NCBI GenBank assembly: GCA_029255685.2
Contig: CM055311.2
Coordinates: forward strand, 8,933,031-8,997,030
Length of the DNA stretch: 64,000 nt
Reading direction: 5' to 3'
Source: Silene conica
Taxonomy: Eukaryota; Streptophyta; Magnoliopsida; Caryophyllales; Caryophyllaceae
Part shown: one piece after another, positions 21,181 through 32,535 of the stretch
Layout: each line of letters starts with the position of its first letter
How positions within the stretch are numbered: position 1 is the first letter of the stretch
Notes under the pieces: generated by a model
The model's input: the letters and a program-made list of their open reading frames with translations, nothing else
Database searches by the model: none
What the model was told of the DNA's origin: nothing
Position numbers and translations under genes: made by a program

Positions 21181-21400
21181 TTGTTTTATTATTATTATTC
21201 GTTGTTCGTGTTGATGGCATTGTTGCTTGTACTTTGTCATTGTATGTGTTACTTTATTATTATTATTATTATTATTGTTATTATTGTTATTGATTCGTAT
21301 TGTTATTATTCTTATTATTATTACTATTATTACTATATCGTTGCATTGGTTTTATTATTATTAATATGGTTATTACTATTACTTTCATTATTATTATTAA
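21181..21400. repeat. Imperfect ATT/GTT microsatellite of LTR
   Basis: T-rich ATT, GTT and ACT trinucleotide tracts; the long hydrophobic frame read from it is an artefact of the repeat. Confidence 0.8.
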
Positions 21401-21961
21401 TCTTTATGACATTTTTTCACGAGCTCGTTATTTTATTATTTTAGTAGTATGATTATCGTAAAATAATGTTAAATATATAACGTGTTTAATATTACAATTA
21501 ATTTGGTAGCATTTGCGTTTACGTGAGAAAGCATTATATACATAATGTAACGGTTGGGTTGATGCGTGAGAAGACCGATATTTACAAGGCTTGACTATGA
21601 ACAATTACGATAATTAATTACGAGTATCTCAAGACACAACGATACGACGTATACACTAAGGTATTGTAATTACGGTAAAATGCCATATTAACGAATTTTT
21701 TGGTAAAATGGTGTTATTTACAAAATTAATTGGGTAATTGGTGTTGGTTTGAAAGTATTTGGGGTTATAGTGTCCACGTGGACACTTTTCATTTTTGTCG
21801 AGATTGTAAGCAAAGCCGCTGAGGTTATCAGCGGCTTCACTCATTGTTTTTTTTTTAAACGTAAACTATCCAGGGGGCATGAAAGTTGGGGAAGAAAGAA
21901 GGAAAAGGGGAAGCCGCTGAGGAGCCTAGCGGCTTCGCCCGAGAAAATTCGAAAAACGCCG

Positions 21962-22090
21962 AGGAGTTTGGCGGCTTGTTCTCTGTTCGTGTTTGCTGTA
22001 CAAACGCCCCGAAGGAGTTGTGTGATCAGTTTGCTGACTGCGGCTGCAATCCAAACAGTGGCAATCAATATCAGTGCTCCTGTTTTCCTG
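21962..22090 (+). pseudogene. Captured EGF/SLG-like segment of a lectin receptor-like kinase
   Basis: One frame gives APKELCDQFADCGC then QYQCSCFPGY. The cysteine pattern (C-DQF-C-C...QC-C-PGY) resembles the SLG/EGF-like region of G-type lectin S-receptor kinases. Only about 40 codons are present, starting right at the inner border of the left TIR, and no kinase or lectin domain follows. The frame is open from about 21886 through the TIR. The family assignment is tentative. Confidence 0.45.
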
Positions 22091-22408
22091 GGTACATCCT
22101 AATTAATTTTATCTGTACTTTTATGTGTTTGCAAACATACAGTACGAAGCAGCTCGGGATGCTGAAATTTACTCCGTTCCCTACAGTCTTACACATTCCG
22201 TCAATTTGGACCCGTTTTAGAGATAAAACAGATATTTTCGTGCTCAACCTATTGGTTTCATAATCATATGTCCGGTGATATAGATTGATAGGGATAGCCA
22301 CTAGGCATTAGCTAGGGTGATATTGGAGTCTCTCACTTGGGACCCAAACTTGAAAGTAACATTCGTTCATAGAATCATAGGTATACGAGGTATGACGGCG
22401 GTTTTGGG

Positions 22409-23287
22409 ATGTCATATGACCTACTTTATGGTAGAGCAGGGTTCTTATGGGCAGCTTTGTTCATCAGAAGCTATCTAGGGGAATCAGCGGTTCCAAATAA
22501 CCTGCTAATGCCTATTGTGGAAGCTATCTTAGCAGGCGGAAGGGCAGGTGCTTCAGTCAATCAATCCTGTCCATTAACGTACAGGTGGCACGGAACCAGA
22601 TACTGGGGTGCTCCTCACGGCCTTGCTGGGATATTGCATGTTCTGCTTCACTTTCCTCTATCCGAAGAGGATGCTGAAGATGTCAAGTGCACTATGAGGT
22701 ACATGATGAGCAATAGATTTCCGAATAGTGGAAACTACCCATCAAGCGAGGGGAATCCCAGGGACGTGTTGGTTCAGTGGTCTCACGGAGCAACTGCCAT
22801 GGCTATTACCTTGTGCAAGGCATCACAGGTACCCATGCAAACTCTTATACTATGCTCTATTTGAAGTACTGGATTATTTGTCCTTCGCCTTCTATTTTCT
22901 GGGTTTGATAGTAGATACGGACTGTTTCTTTTGACTGAGTTAATTAAAGGTCTATTATTGCGCTTGCCTTTGTGACATAGTATGAAAATAGCTGTGTTAA
23001 TCTTCAGCCTTTTTTTCCATATAAACTTGTAATTTGTAAAAGATGGTTGTCCCATTTTCACCCAAGTCTTTGAAGGCATTAAGGGGAGAGTCTTTGAAGG
23101 CGTTAAAGGGGTAATGGTGATGACGAATAGCATATCTGCATATAACATAACATAATCTTACTCAAATGTCTTGCATTCTTTCTGTTAAGTAATTAAACTG
23201 ATTGATGAATAACTAGTTTGTGTTTATCTACTGCAGATATTCCCAAACGAAAGAGAGTTCAGGGATGGGGCAATAAAAGCAGGGGAA
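22409..23287 (+). pseudogene. Captured LANCL (lanthionine synthetase C-like) fragment
   Basis: Exon 22409-22828 encodes MSYDLLYGRAGFLWAALFIR, WHGTRYWGAPHGLAGILHVL and NRFPNSGNYPSSEGNPRD, a strong match to plant GCR2-like LANCL proteins. Donor GTACCC at 22829 and acceptor CTGCAG at 23231-23236 bound an intron. Exon 2 (IFPNEREFRDGAIKAGEW) then runs into the right TIR at 23288. The barrel is truncated at both ends. The zinc-site motif usually read as WCHG in the family is WSHG here, so a ligand Cys is lost. A genomic (intron-containing) copy was captured, not a cDNA. It is not a working gene. Confidence 0.88.
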
Positions 23288-23566
23288 TGGCGTTTTTCGA
23301 ATTTTCTCGGGCGAAGCCGCTAGACTCCTCAGCGGCTTCCCCTCTTCCTTCTTTCTTCCCCAACTTTCATACCCCCTGGATAGTTTACGTTTAAAAAAAA
23401 AAACAATGAGTGAAGCCGTTGATAACCTCAGCGGCTTTGCTTAAAATCTCGACAAAAACGAAAAGTGTCCACGTGGACACTATAATCCCAAATACTTTCA
23501 AACCAACACTAATTACCCAATTAATTTCGTAAATAACACCATTTTACCAAAAAATTCCATATTAAC

Positions 23567-24748
23567 GCATGCCATATTAATGCGCGCCTTATTAAATCTC
23601 GTTATTCATGCGTAAAACCTTCAAAGTCCCCAATTCATTTTCATTAAACTCCACGCCATATTAATGCCATATTCATGCCTATAACCTTCATAATTTCCAA
23701 TACATTTACATTCATGCCTATAACGTTCATAATTTCCAATTCATTTACACGGAACTCCCTTTCCTTCGTCTCTTCTCCTTCCTCTATGGTTCCTTCCTGT
23801 TCTTCGGTTTCGAGGTTTTCTTATTCATCCTCTTCAAGTTCTTCCCCGTTAATTTTACAGGTCATTCACTAAGGTATGTTATTTTATCGTCTTATCGTTC
23901 GTTTTAGCAGTTCTCATTTGTAGTTGACCAAACCCGACCCTCAGACTATTAGGCTCCACGAAATCAGACCCTAAGCAAATTTGGGACCACACTTTATATA
24001 CCTGACCTTTGTCGACCACCGTGGCGGTAGTGGTGGCGGTTATTTTGGGTGTTAAAAAGGGGCTGTCACGGGTCTGCTAAGAAAGCTTTCGACGTTCGAC
24101 TGGTTCTTGCTGGTGTTGTCGGCGTAGTTGTGTCTGGTCATTAAGGGGGGTGGTCTATAGGGCTAAGTTGATCATCATGGTAGAGTTGGGTGGACGGTGG
24201 TGGCAAAACGAGCCACCAAGGGGTCACGGGCAGAGTATGCGGGAAAACAGGGGATGATTGGTTGTCAGTCAGGCGGGTTTGTGGTAGTTTTATGGGATGT
24301 CGTAGGTGGTAAGCGATAAGAGTGGACCACCCATGGAACCACCGTGAGTCAGTGACGACGAAGGTCGTTTGTTAGCAGTGGCGTGGTCGGAATCAGGCTA
24401 GGAAATTGGAAAGTCGAGAGAGTTTATGGAGAGGGGGTTCAGGCGTGAGTGTTATAGCGATGGCTGGAGTGGCTGGCGAGGTGGTAGACAACATGGGTTG
24501 CGTCGGGGGGGACTCATCGTGGTGATGGTGGCTGACCATGGTGTGGCAGGCTCGTGTAAGGGTGTGATGGTGGTTGTCGGGTGTAAGGTTGTGGCTAAAT
24601 CATATTCATTGTTTACGTAGCATGTGCCATGTAAATATAATGCTACATTATTTAATTATTTACAATTATATAATCATTATTTAATTAGTATTTGTGTGCA
24701 TATAGTATTTCTTGTTGATACGTTTTTTTAACGAAACTTGGTAATAAG
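23567..24748 (+). other. Solo-LTR body: AT-rich part and GC-rich segment
   Basis: LTR sequence between the Pack-MULE and the Stowaway. 23640-23760 has repeated ATTCATGCCTATAACSTTCAT units. 24000-24600 is GC-rich with GGTGG runs, as in the other LTR copies. Open frames here are compositional. Confidence 0.6.
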
Positions 24749-24948
24749 TACTCCCTCCGATTTCTTGTGTTGTTCCCTTTTCATTTTGACACAAGAAATA
24801 AGGGAATCGATTTGGATCACACAATACATATGACCCCCACATGAAATTGATTTGGACCACACAATATTGTCCAAAAAAGGAAAGAGGGAACATCATTGTT
24901 ATTAGACCAAAATGGAAAGAGGAACAACACAGAAAATCGGAGGGAGTA
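24749..24948. mobile_element. Stowaway MITE (196 bp)
   Basis: The element (24751-24946) starts CTCCCTCCGATTTCTTGTG and ends with its inverse, GAAAATCGGAGGGAG, with TA on both sides. It shares the internal ACAAGAAATAAG motif with the copy at 16015-16211. Nested in the solo LTR. Confidence 0.95.
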
Positions 24949-25877
24949 TATCATATCCTTATCCTTGTAGTTTTATGTTCAAGGGAGATAGTAGTAAAGA
25001 ATTAATAGTATCCTTAGAAGACGATATTTTATAATATGTGATACTACAAATAATATACTAATATTCACATTATTGGGTTTGTGATGATATTTCCTTAATC
25101 GACTAATTAATTTAATTGAATTAGTCACGTTCAGTATGATCTCGTCACGCGTAATATATCAATTACTTACTTAATTTGATTAATTGGATTTATTATATTT
25201 GTTTACGTAATTATATTAGTTAGTAATTACATATATTATATTTGTTAGGCGTCGATTTCATGGAGACTGTTTCTAGTTGGATAATAGTTGCGCGATTGGA
25301 TTGCGTGCTGAAAGGTAGGATAATCTTGTCTGTCATCTTGTTACTTATTCCGTTTCGGTGCTATTGGTTGATTTATAATTCGAGTTGGTATGTTGAGTTA
25401 TTATATTCATTAGTCTGGCATATGCATTATTATCAGTTGGATATGAAATTGAGTTACGAAATAGCATGCACGGTTGCATTCATTGACATGGCATATGCAT
25501 CGGTATACAGGTTTAACTTGGGCAGACATCAGGGTAAGAGCCTTCGGGTGATGTATAAATAACTTACCACAGACACCGTTTTATACCTTCGTGGTGGTGT
25601 AGTTCAGCTGTTAAGCTGGTTTCTCGATGACGATCGAGGTAGACCCGGCCAGGAGGAGGCGGGTGGAAGTTTGGGGATGAGTTCAGTAGAAAGGCCATGG
25701 CATTGCATCTTCATTTGCATACTCATTCATTACATATTTATTGGTTTGATTATTATCCTACTCAACCGCGAGGTTGACCGTGTATTCGTTTGACACCTGT
25801 GATGATCCGTAATGGGGAGCAGATTTGACAGGAAAGATGAATCTATAGGACTATAGGAGCTAGGGCTGAGCAAAAAA

Positions 25878-26115
25878 TCCGATTATCCGAATTATCCGAT
25901 ATTTGATCCGTATTTTATCCGAAATAATGGATATCTGATCCGAAAAGTGGTTCGGATCGGATACCCGTATCCGAAATATTTGGATATCGGATCAAATACG
26001 GATATCAGGTTTAAAAATTTGGATATCCGATATCCGAAAGTTATTGGATCAGATATCAAATATCGGATCGGATACCCGATATCCGTTAATATCCGATCCG
26101 TATCCAAGATTTGAT
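25878..26115. repeat. hAT left subterminal GGATAT/ATCCGA array
   Basis: More than ten overlapping copies of GGATAT, ATATCC and ATCCGA occur in both directions. The matching array lies at 30670-30910. They probably bind the BED finger of the transposase. Confidence 0.85.
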
Positions 26116-26760
26116 CCATAAATAATATTAGCTAATTTCACAAACCCGTAAATAAACGTCATCCACAATTTTAATTTCATTTTCCTTTTTTTTTTTATTT
26201 ATTTAAAAGGATAATTACATTTTACTTAATTCTTTAAGTTTTTAATTTCATTTTTAATACCCAGTAAGTAACCCAAGTAACCCACAAAAGTCAAAACCCT
26301 AAATCTATTTTCACTCCACTCGTTCACCGTCATCTACCCATGTCCATTCTCTGATTCTCACTTTCTCAGATCTACTTCATCTAACCTTTGCCCTAAACCT
26401 AACTTCTTAAATTCGTCTTCTACCATCACCTCCATCTTGAAGCAGGTGTAATTCGAAGCTATTGAACCGTCTATTCGATCCATCTCGAACTCGAAATCAG
26501 GTACTTTCACCAGTAGTTGGAAATATGCTCTTTATTTTTTTGTAGTTTCTTTCCTTTTTTTTGTAGTTTCTTTCCTTTTTGTAGTCTCTTAATTCAGGGG
26601 TTGATAATTTAATTGATAATTGATAATTGTAGTCTCTTAAATCAGGTACTTTCACCAGTAGCCTTTATAATTGATAATTTAATTTATCTTCTTTTAAATC
26701 TGGTGTGTTATTTTTATAAATAAAAGTCTGAATGTATCTTTATGTTTTAATGAAGGTTCT

Positions 26761-29037
26761 ATGGCATCGTCGTCTAGTAACGCTAGTGTAAACGCTCCAG
26801 ATGACGAATTGTTGCCCTCCATTAATGAGGATAATGAGATGGTTGAGCCTGGTGAAGCTGTTGAACCAGTGGGAAGAGGTACAAAAAGGGTTAGGGATGG
26901 TGAACCACGTCAGAAAGGTAAAAAACGATCCGAGCTTTGGAATCATTACAAAGGTTTTAAAATAGGCGAGTCAGAACGAGCTCAATGTAATTACTGTACC
27001 ACTACTATAAGTGGTGGTTCTAAGTGTGGTACTAGTGCCATGAAAAATCATCTAGCTAGATGTGCTATGTACCCTCCTAATATTGATCAAGCACAAAAAC
27101 TTATTACTTTGCAAAGTAAAAGTGACATGACCGGGGGTAGTCGGGATACTAGTGTTGGTAACAATAGTATTAAAAGTTTGGTTGAGAAGAGAGGTAAACT
27201 TGAGTTTTGGAAATTTAGTCAAACTGATACTAGGGCTGCTTTGGCTAAAATGATAATAATGGATGAGAAACCATTTAGAACCGTTGAACATGAAGGTTTT
27301 CGATTGTTTTGTTCAGTTGCTTGTCCTTATTTTATGATACCCTCTCGTTGGACGATTGCTAAAGATATTTTTAGTATGTACACAGAGGAAAAAAACAAGC
27401 TGAAAAATTACTTTAACAAGTTGTCTTCTCGTATATGCCTAACCACGGACACTTGGACGTCTTGTCAAAATTTGAGTTATATGTGTTTAACGGCTCATTT
27501 TATTGATGAAAACTTCAAATTGCATAAAAAGATCATTAACTTCTGTCCTATTGTTGGTCACACTGGTGAGATTATTGGCAAATCAATTGAAAACTGTTTG
27601 ATTGAGTGGGGGATTACTACTAAAGTGCTCACGGTGACGGTGGATAATGCTAGTGCAAATGATGTGGGAGTTGAGTACTTGAGAGGCAGACTTAAGTCAT
27701 GGAATAGTGCTGTTTTAGATGGAGAGTTTCTACAAATGAGGTGTGTGTCTCATATACTAAGTCTTACTGTAAAGGAAGGTTTGAAAGAGAGTACTGATTC
27801 AATGTTGAGAATACGTAGTGCTGTAAGGTTTGTGAGGTCTTCCCCTGCTAGATTGTTGAAGTTTAATTCTTGTGTGAAAAGAGAACAAATTGATTCAAGT
27901 CGTCATCTTTGTTTGGATGTTGAAACTAGGTGGAACTCCTCCTATTTAATGTTGGATAGTGCTTTAATCTATCGTAAAGCTTTTTTGAAACTTCAAACTT
28001 CTGACGGTGGGAAATTTGAAAGTGAGATGAATAAGAATCTAGGTGTTCCAAATGAATATGATTGGGAATCTGTTTCTTCTCTCTTACCATTTCTTAAAAT
28101 CTTTTACGATGCTACCTTGAGACTTTCGGGCTCGCTATACATTACCACAAATATGTACTTGCAAGAGATTATTGGTATTGGTATGATGATTGATAAGAAA
28201 TGTGATAGTAGTGATGTTGGTGTGAGGTTAATGGCTTCCGGAATGAAGAAAAAACATGCAAAGTATTGGCATAATGTTGAAAAGGTGAACGTATTGTTGT
28301 ATATTACTGTGGTTCTTGATCCTAGACGGAAACTTGACTACGTTAAATGGGCAATTAGTCAGCAATATGACACTGTTAATTCTGCGAAGATGCTTTCTAA
28401 AGTTATGGAAACTTTGACTTCTTTGTATGATCACTATAAAGGCTCTCAACCCACACGAGTGCGTACTCCACCCGCTGAAGTAGAGGTGTGTCCCGATCAG
28501 TGTGAGAACATGGATGATTGGCAAGATGTGGTGGGGTCTCAATTTGAGAGAGCCGTAAGTGGTGAAGTCACAAATGATAGGAAAAGTGATTTGGACAAGT
28601 ATTTAGACGATATTAGAGAAGTGAATTTTAAAACATTTAAAGCCTTGGATTGGTGGAAGGGTCATGAGGAGGTATATCCTATTGTTGCTTTGATGGCTAG
28701 GGATATTCTAGCAATTCCCGTTTCGACGGTTGCTTCGGAATCCGCATTTAGTACTGGTGGTAGGATCCTTGACCCATTTCGGAGCTCTCTCTCTCTCCAA
28801 AGATGGTGGAAGGATTAGTGTGTGCACAAGACTGGTTACGTGCTACACGTGGTCCTCTCATAGCTGAAGAGTATGTTCAAGAGGTTGAGAAGTTTGATAA
28901 AGGTATGTACTTCTACTATTTTCACTCATTCTGTCATCATTATACTGTCATGGATTCACTAAGGCTGTTATTCTTCTTAATTTGTAGAGCTGGCAGAGGG
29001 TCAAGACGAGGAATCGACTTGCGAAGAGTACTATTAA
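26761..29037 (+). pseudogene. hAT transposase (BED finger, RNase-H-like fold, dimerisation domain), 2-bp frameshift
   Basis: A long frame from ATG 26761 encodes 685 residues. A BED zinc finger spans residues 57-101 (W60, C76, C79, H97, C101). The RNase-H-like core has TTDTW (D230), TVDNASAND (D295), MRCVSHILSL (C328, H331) and ETRWNSSY (W391). The hAT C-terminal dimerisation domain follows (YPIVALMARDILAIPVSTVA, near residue 655). The frame breaks at a CT run (about 28787-28798) one CT unit too long for the conserved FRSSLSP. The proper sequence (MVEGLVCAQDWLRA...) continues in the next frame to 28902. An intron follows (28903 GTATGT to 28987 TTGTAG), then the last exon ends at TAA 29035-29037. 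Without the slip it would be complete. Confidence 0.93.
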
Positions 29038-30669
29038 GGTGTCTTCTGTTCTGTAAACAGCAGGTCAGTTTTCCTACTGTTTTCTGTTGTGTAAACATGC
29101 TACTGTTTTGTTTTATGTTATGCAAACATGCTACTGTTTTCAGTACTTGGTCTGAATCTGTATGTGTGTCTGAATTTGTATGTGTGTTTCAGTACTCAGT
29201 AACATTCATAGCCTGCTCCAAAACATGCCCATCTGCTACTAATCTGCTGAAACTCTTCTATATCTTAGTTCCTTATACGCACAACACACAGTCACACACT
29301 GATGAAAATCTGCTTCTTGCTAATTCATAGCCTGCTCCAAAACACGCCCATGCTTGCTCAATCCTCAAACACGAAAATCTGCTTCTTGCTAATTCTGACT
29401 CCCGCACCAGTCCAAAAAGTCTCAGACATAGATTCCTGCAACTACTGCCTCATAACAGGCTGTACAGAAGTATAAGGCCCATGTTTTCCTCGCTTAAGTG
29501 TTGCTTCGTTGTCTAGACTGAGGAATGAAATTATTCAGACGGACTGGTAAGTAGCTTTTGACATTGAATTGTCAAAGTCTTATTTTTTGTGACTGTAAAT
29601 ATGATTTCATTGGTTAAGCCTCTGACATTGAATTGTCAAAGTCTTCTTTGTCTACCCCTTCCCCTTCTTATCCTCCTCCCTGCCTAGCTTTAGCCCAAAA
29701 CAAGGGCCCTTATACTTCTGTACTAGTAGCACTAACTAATTCACTTGTGGTCCTTATACTTTTGTACTTATGTTATACCCATTTTCTGTATACCCATTAA
29801 AATTGTAGCACTAATTAGTTCACTTGTCTTCTTCAGGAAAGTAGTGGAAAGCGTGATGATATCCAAGCTCCTTTCAGTGAGGCATTTACTACTTTTCTAA
29901 TTCCTTCTATGCTCTTTTTACTAGTCATTCTTGTACGAATTAAGGTTTCTTAGAAGTAGCCTCCGAGACTTTGGACTTGAACATTTGCTTTGACAGTCGA
30001 GTGTTGAAACTCTTTACTAAACTTTGCCAACTTTCTTAATTTTACAATGTATTTTTTGCCGCCGACTATCAGTGCAATATATATGTTCTACAGGTATTAA
30101 TCTAAGCGATAGAATTATCATTATCGAAAGAAATAGATTTTGATATGGGGTTGTTTTTACAGTGTAGCTGTTGAGCTGTCAGTATCATATTGCAGATTTT
30201 AAGTCTGTGTCGTTGGTGTTGGCTCATAGCTTTTACGAGAACTAGTCCTTATTTTCCTCTAGTGAATAATTAACAAAGCTCGAATAAATGACTGAAACGA
30301 ACTGTTCGGTCTTGTACTGTCTGCCTTCCTTTGTCGTGGGTGTTGGCTCGTAGCTTTTATTGTCTGCCTTCCTGTTTTCACGCTGCTTGCAGACCAGTAC
30401 TTATTGTTGTTGTTTTCTAATCGTTCCGTCGTTAGTTACTTCTCAGGTATTCGGTGATCGATCAACAAGAGATGCCGGTGGCTTGCTTCATTTTCTTATC
30501 GTGTACAAGGAGTCGAGGAATTGTGTTCTTCAATCGAGGAATTGTGTTTTTCAATGTTAGTCTTTGTATTTGGCGGACTATTACGCTCGGAAGTCAAAAT
30601 GTTATGTATATGGAATGTCGTCGTACTTGACTATTTGGCGTACTTGACTATTTGGCGAACTATACGCTA
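29038..30669 (+). other. hAT 3' region, no gene
   Basis: AT/TC-rich 3' untranslated and spacer sequence. Repeats noted: ATGCTACTGTTTT (29096, 29128), TTGACATTGAATTGTCAAAG (29557, 29620) and a GTGTTGGCTCRTAGCTTTTA pair (30216, 30340). Short frames are unsupported. Confidence 0.55.
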
Positions 30670-30910
30670 CTTCGGATCGGATCGGATATATATCGATTGA
30701 AATTAATATTACGCTAGTTTTATTTTTTATTACAGTAATACACAGAGCGGATATCGGATATCGGATAACTGATCCGAAATTTGCGGATAGTTTCGGATAC
30801 CAAATTTCGGATATCCGATCATTTCGGATCAGATCGTGGATACTAAAAATTTGGATTTTCGGATCGGATATCCGATCCGAAACCCTACTTCGGATCGGAT
30901 ATCCGATCCA
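30670..30910. repeat. hAT right subterminal GGATAT/GATCCG array
   Basis: Mirror of the left array: CGGATCGGATATA, ATATCGGATATCGGAT, TATCCGATCC. Same motif set, inverted orientation overall. Confidence 0.85.
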
Positions 30911-31184
30911 TACTCTGCCCTAATAGGAGCGTGGGATGGTGTGAGCAGTTGGATGGACCGACCTAGAATTAGACCACATATGTAGAAGTTATCAGTTGTA
31001 CTTTATTTTCCGCTACGCAGTAATTATAATAATAAAAATTTAAATTTAATCAGTTTTAAATAAATTATTTTGGTCTGTTTTACTTTGTTATTCACTACCT
31101 CGGTCATTCCGAGATGGTAACAACTCTATTTATTTGAGAATGTCTTGCTAAAGGCTCTTATATAAATGGGGGTGTTACAGTAAT

Positions 31185-31390
31185 ATTATGGATGTAATTT
31201 TTAAAAAAAAAATTATAAGGCCATAATTTTTTAAAAAAAATTTGTAAGACTGTGATTTTCAAAAAGTAATTTCTAAAAGGCTATAATTAACAATTTTCTC
31301 TTTAAAAAAACAAAATCAACTTGAAAGGAGGAGGGAGGGTAATGGTCCTCGCCTACATGAGTTGGTTTTTTAATTAGAAAAGTAAAACGT
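31185..31390. other. Right flank of solo LTR: inverted copy of the 20153-20250 repeat, then short spacer
   Basis: CATCCATAATATTAC-type sequence with AAAATTATGGCCTTATAA and ACAATTTTCTCTTTAAA mirrors the left flank. It supports an older TIR element split by the LTR. Confidence 0.5.
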
Positions 31391-31794
31391 AAACTTGTAA
31401 CACCCCGATTTATTAAGGAGCCTTTAGCAAAACATCCTCAGTAAATTGAGCTGTTACTATCTCGGAATATCCGAGGCAGTGAATAACAAAGTAAATCAAA
31501 CCAAAGTACTTTATATAAAAACTGGTAAAATTTAAACTCTGGTGTTACAGATACTACATAGCGGAATAAAAGTACAACTGAAAACTACAAAGTAGGTGAT
31601 CTACATCTAAGTCGGTCCATTCCAAGTGTTCACGCCATCCCATGCTCCCACAGCACCATCTTTCCTGTCAAAACTGCTCCCCATTACGGATCATCACAGG
31701 TGTCACACGAATACACAGGGTCAACCACGAGGTTGAGTAGAGGAAAATAAATAACATCGCTATTATATATATGTTGGGATCAATCATCCCTTCT

Positions 31795-32005
31795 CCGCAC
31801 CGATCCAACACCAAATAAACTCCGCACCAATCCAACGCCAAATAAACTCCGCACCGATCCAACGCCAAATAAACTCCGCACCGATCACAAGACCCATTAC
31901 CTCCACACCAATCACAAGACCCAATATACTCCACACCAGTCACAAGACCCAATGTACTCCACACCAGTCACAAGACCCAATATACTCCGCTCCATATCAC
32001 AAGAC
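31795..32005. repeat. LTR tandem repeat array
   Basis: About eight units alternate ACTCCGCACCGATCCAACGC with ACTCCACACCAGTCACAAGA. The related five-unit array is at 12217-12345. Confidence 0.85.
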
Positions 32006-32464
32006 CCATTATTCGTCACATCGTATCGTGTCACAGAATTATTCAATCAAATAAAGCAATATATCACATTCATTCAATATAATAAGATGAACATTATTAA
32101 CAACGTTTAATAATCAAATAACTCATCAACAGGCATACGGTATTCCCCTACCTCGAATAGCAGAAGTGCAGACAATCCAAAGCTCGCTAGAAATGTTCCA
32201 CGCGAAAACCGCTACCTAGACACGTATTCGTAATGAATTAATAAACTCCTCGAACCCCTTAACAAACCACATTTACTATAAATAGAAGCCTTCCATAAGT
32301 GGAAACTTTCCAAAAATAGAAACTTTCCAAATATAGAAGCTTTCCAAATATAAGAACTTTCCAAATATAGGAACTCCCATGACTTAAATAATTTCCCGAC
32401 TCACATCTTTAGTTAGTACGACCCAAAACCACAAAGTAAAACAAAATACTAATAACAAAACTAA

Positions 32465-32476
32465 TAATGATAATAC

Positions 32477-32534
<58 letters not shown>

Positions 32535-32535
32535 C
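32465..32535. repeat. (AAT)n microsatellite
   Basis: Over 20 nearly perfect AAT units inside the LTR, at the same position as in sister LTRs. Confidence 0.92.

Larger units (their letters stand above)
21684..23566. mobile_element. Pack-MULE (1865 bp) with captured gene fragments; 9-bp TSD
   Basis: The terminal inverted repeats are 21693-21961 and 23288-23557, about 270 bp each. They start GAATTTTTTGGTAAAATGG and contain AGTGTCCACGTGGACACT. They are flanked by the 9-bp repeat CATATTAAC (21684-21692, 23558-23566). The inner 1.3 kb is not transposase. It holds an EGF-like receptor fragment and a LANCL fragment with a retained intron. Long TIRs, 9-bp duplication and captured host exons define a Pack-MULE. 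It lies inside a solo LTR. Confidence 0.95.
25853..30930 (+). mobile_element. hAT transposon (5062 bp), near-autonomous; 8-bp TSD
   Basis: The element (25861-30922) starts TAGGGCTGAGCA and ends CATACTCTGCCCTA. It is flanked by the 8-bp repeat ATAGGAGC (25853-25860, 30923-30930). Both ends carry dense GGATATCCG/GGATCGGATA motifs (about 25878-26115 and 30670-30910). It contains one transposase gene with two coding exons. Its only visible defect is a 2-bp slip. It sits in the solo LTR at 21058-31179 and interrupts a TAGGAGCxxGGG block that is continuous in sister LTRs. Confidence 0.96.
21053..31184 (+). mobile_element. Solo LTR (Ty3/gypsy-like) with three nested transposons; TSD GTAAT
   Basis: The LTR starts TGTAATACTCCG at 21058 and ends GGGGTGTTACA at 31179. 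It is flanked by GTAAT on both sides (21053-21057, 31180-31184). No PBS or gag follows, so recombination has left a solo LTR. Removing the nested Pack-MULE, Stowaway and hAT with their TSDs leaves about 2.98 kb. That agrees with about 2.91 kb for the relative at 39897-44384 after removing its Helitron. Internal family blocks are the ATT microsatellite (about 21181-21400), the GC-rich segment (about 24000-24560), CTACTCAACCGCGAGGTTGA (about 25760) and CTACCTCGGTCATTCCGAG (about 31095). Confidence 0.93.

Noticed and set aside
21181..21444. 87-codon hydrophobic frame (Tyr/Leu/Ile runs)
   Set aside because: Read straight from an ATT microsatellite of the LTR; no other evidence.
22409..23287. Functional LANCL gene
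   Set aside because: Truncated at both ends, inside MULE TIRs, with a zinc-site Cys changed to Ser.
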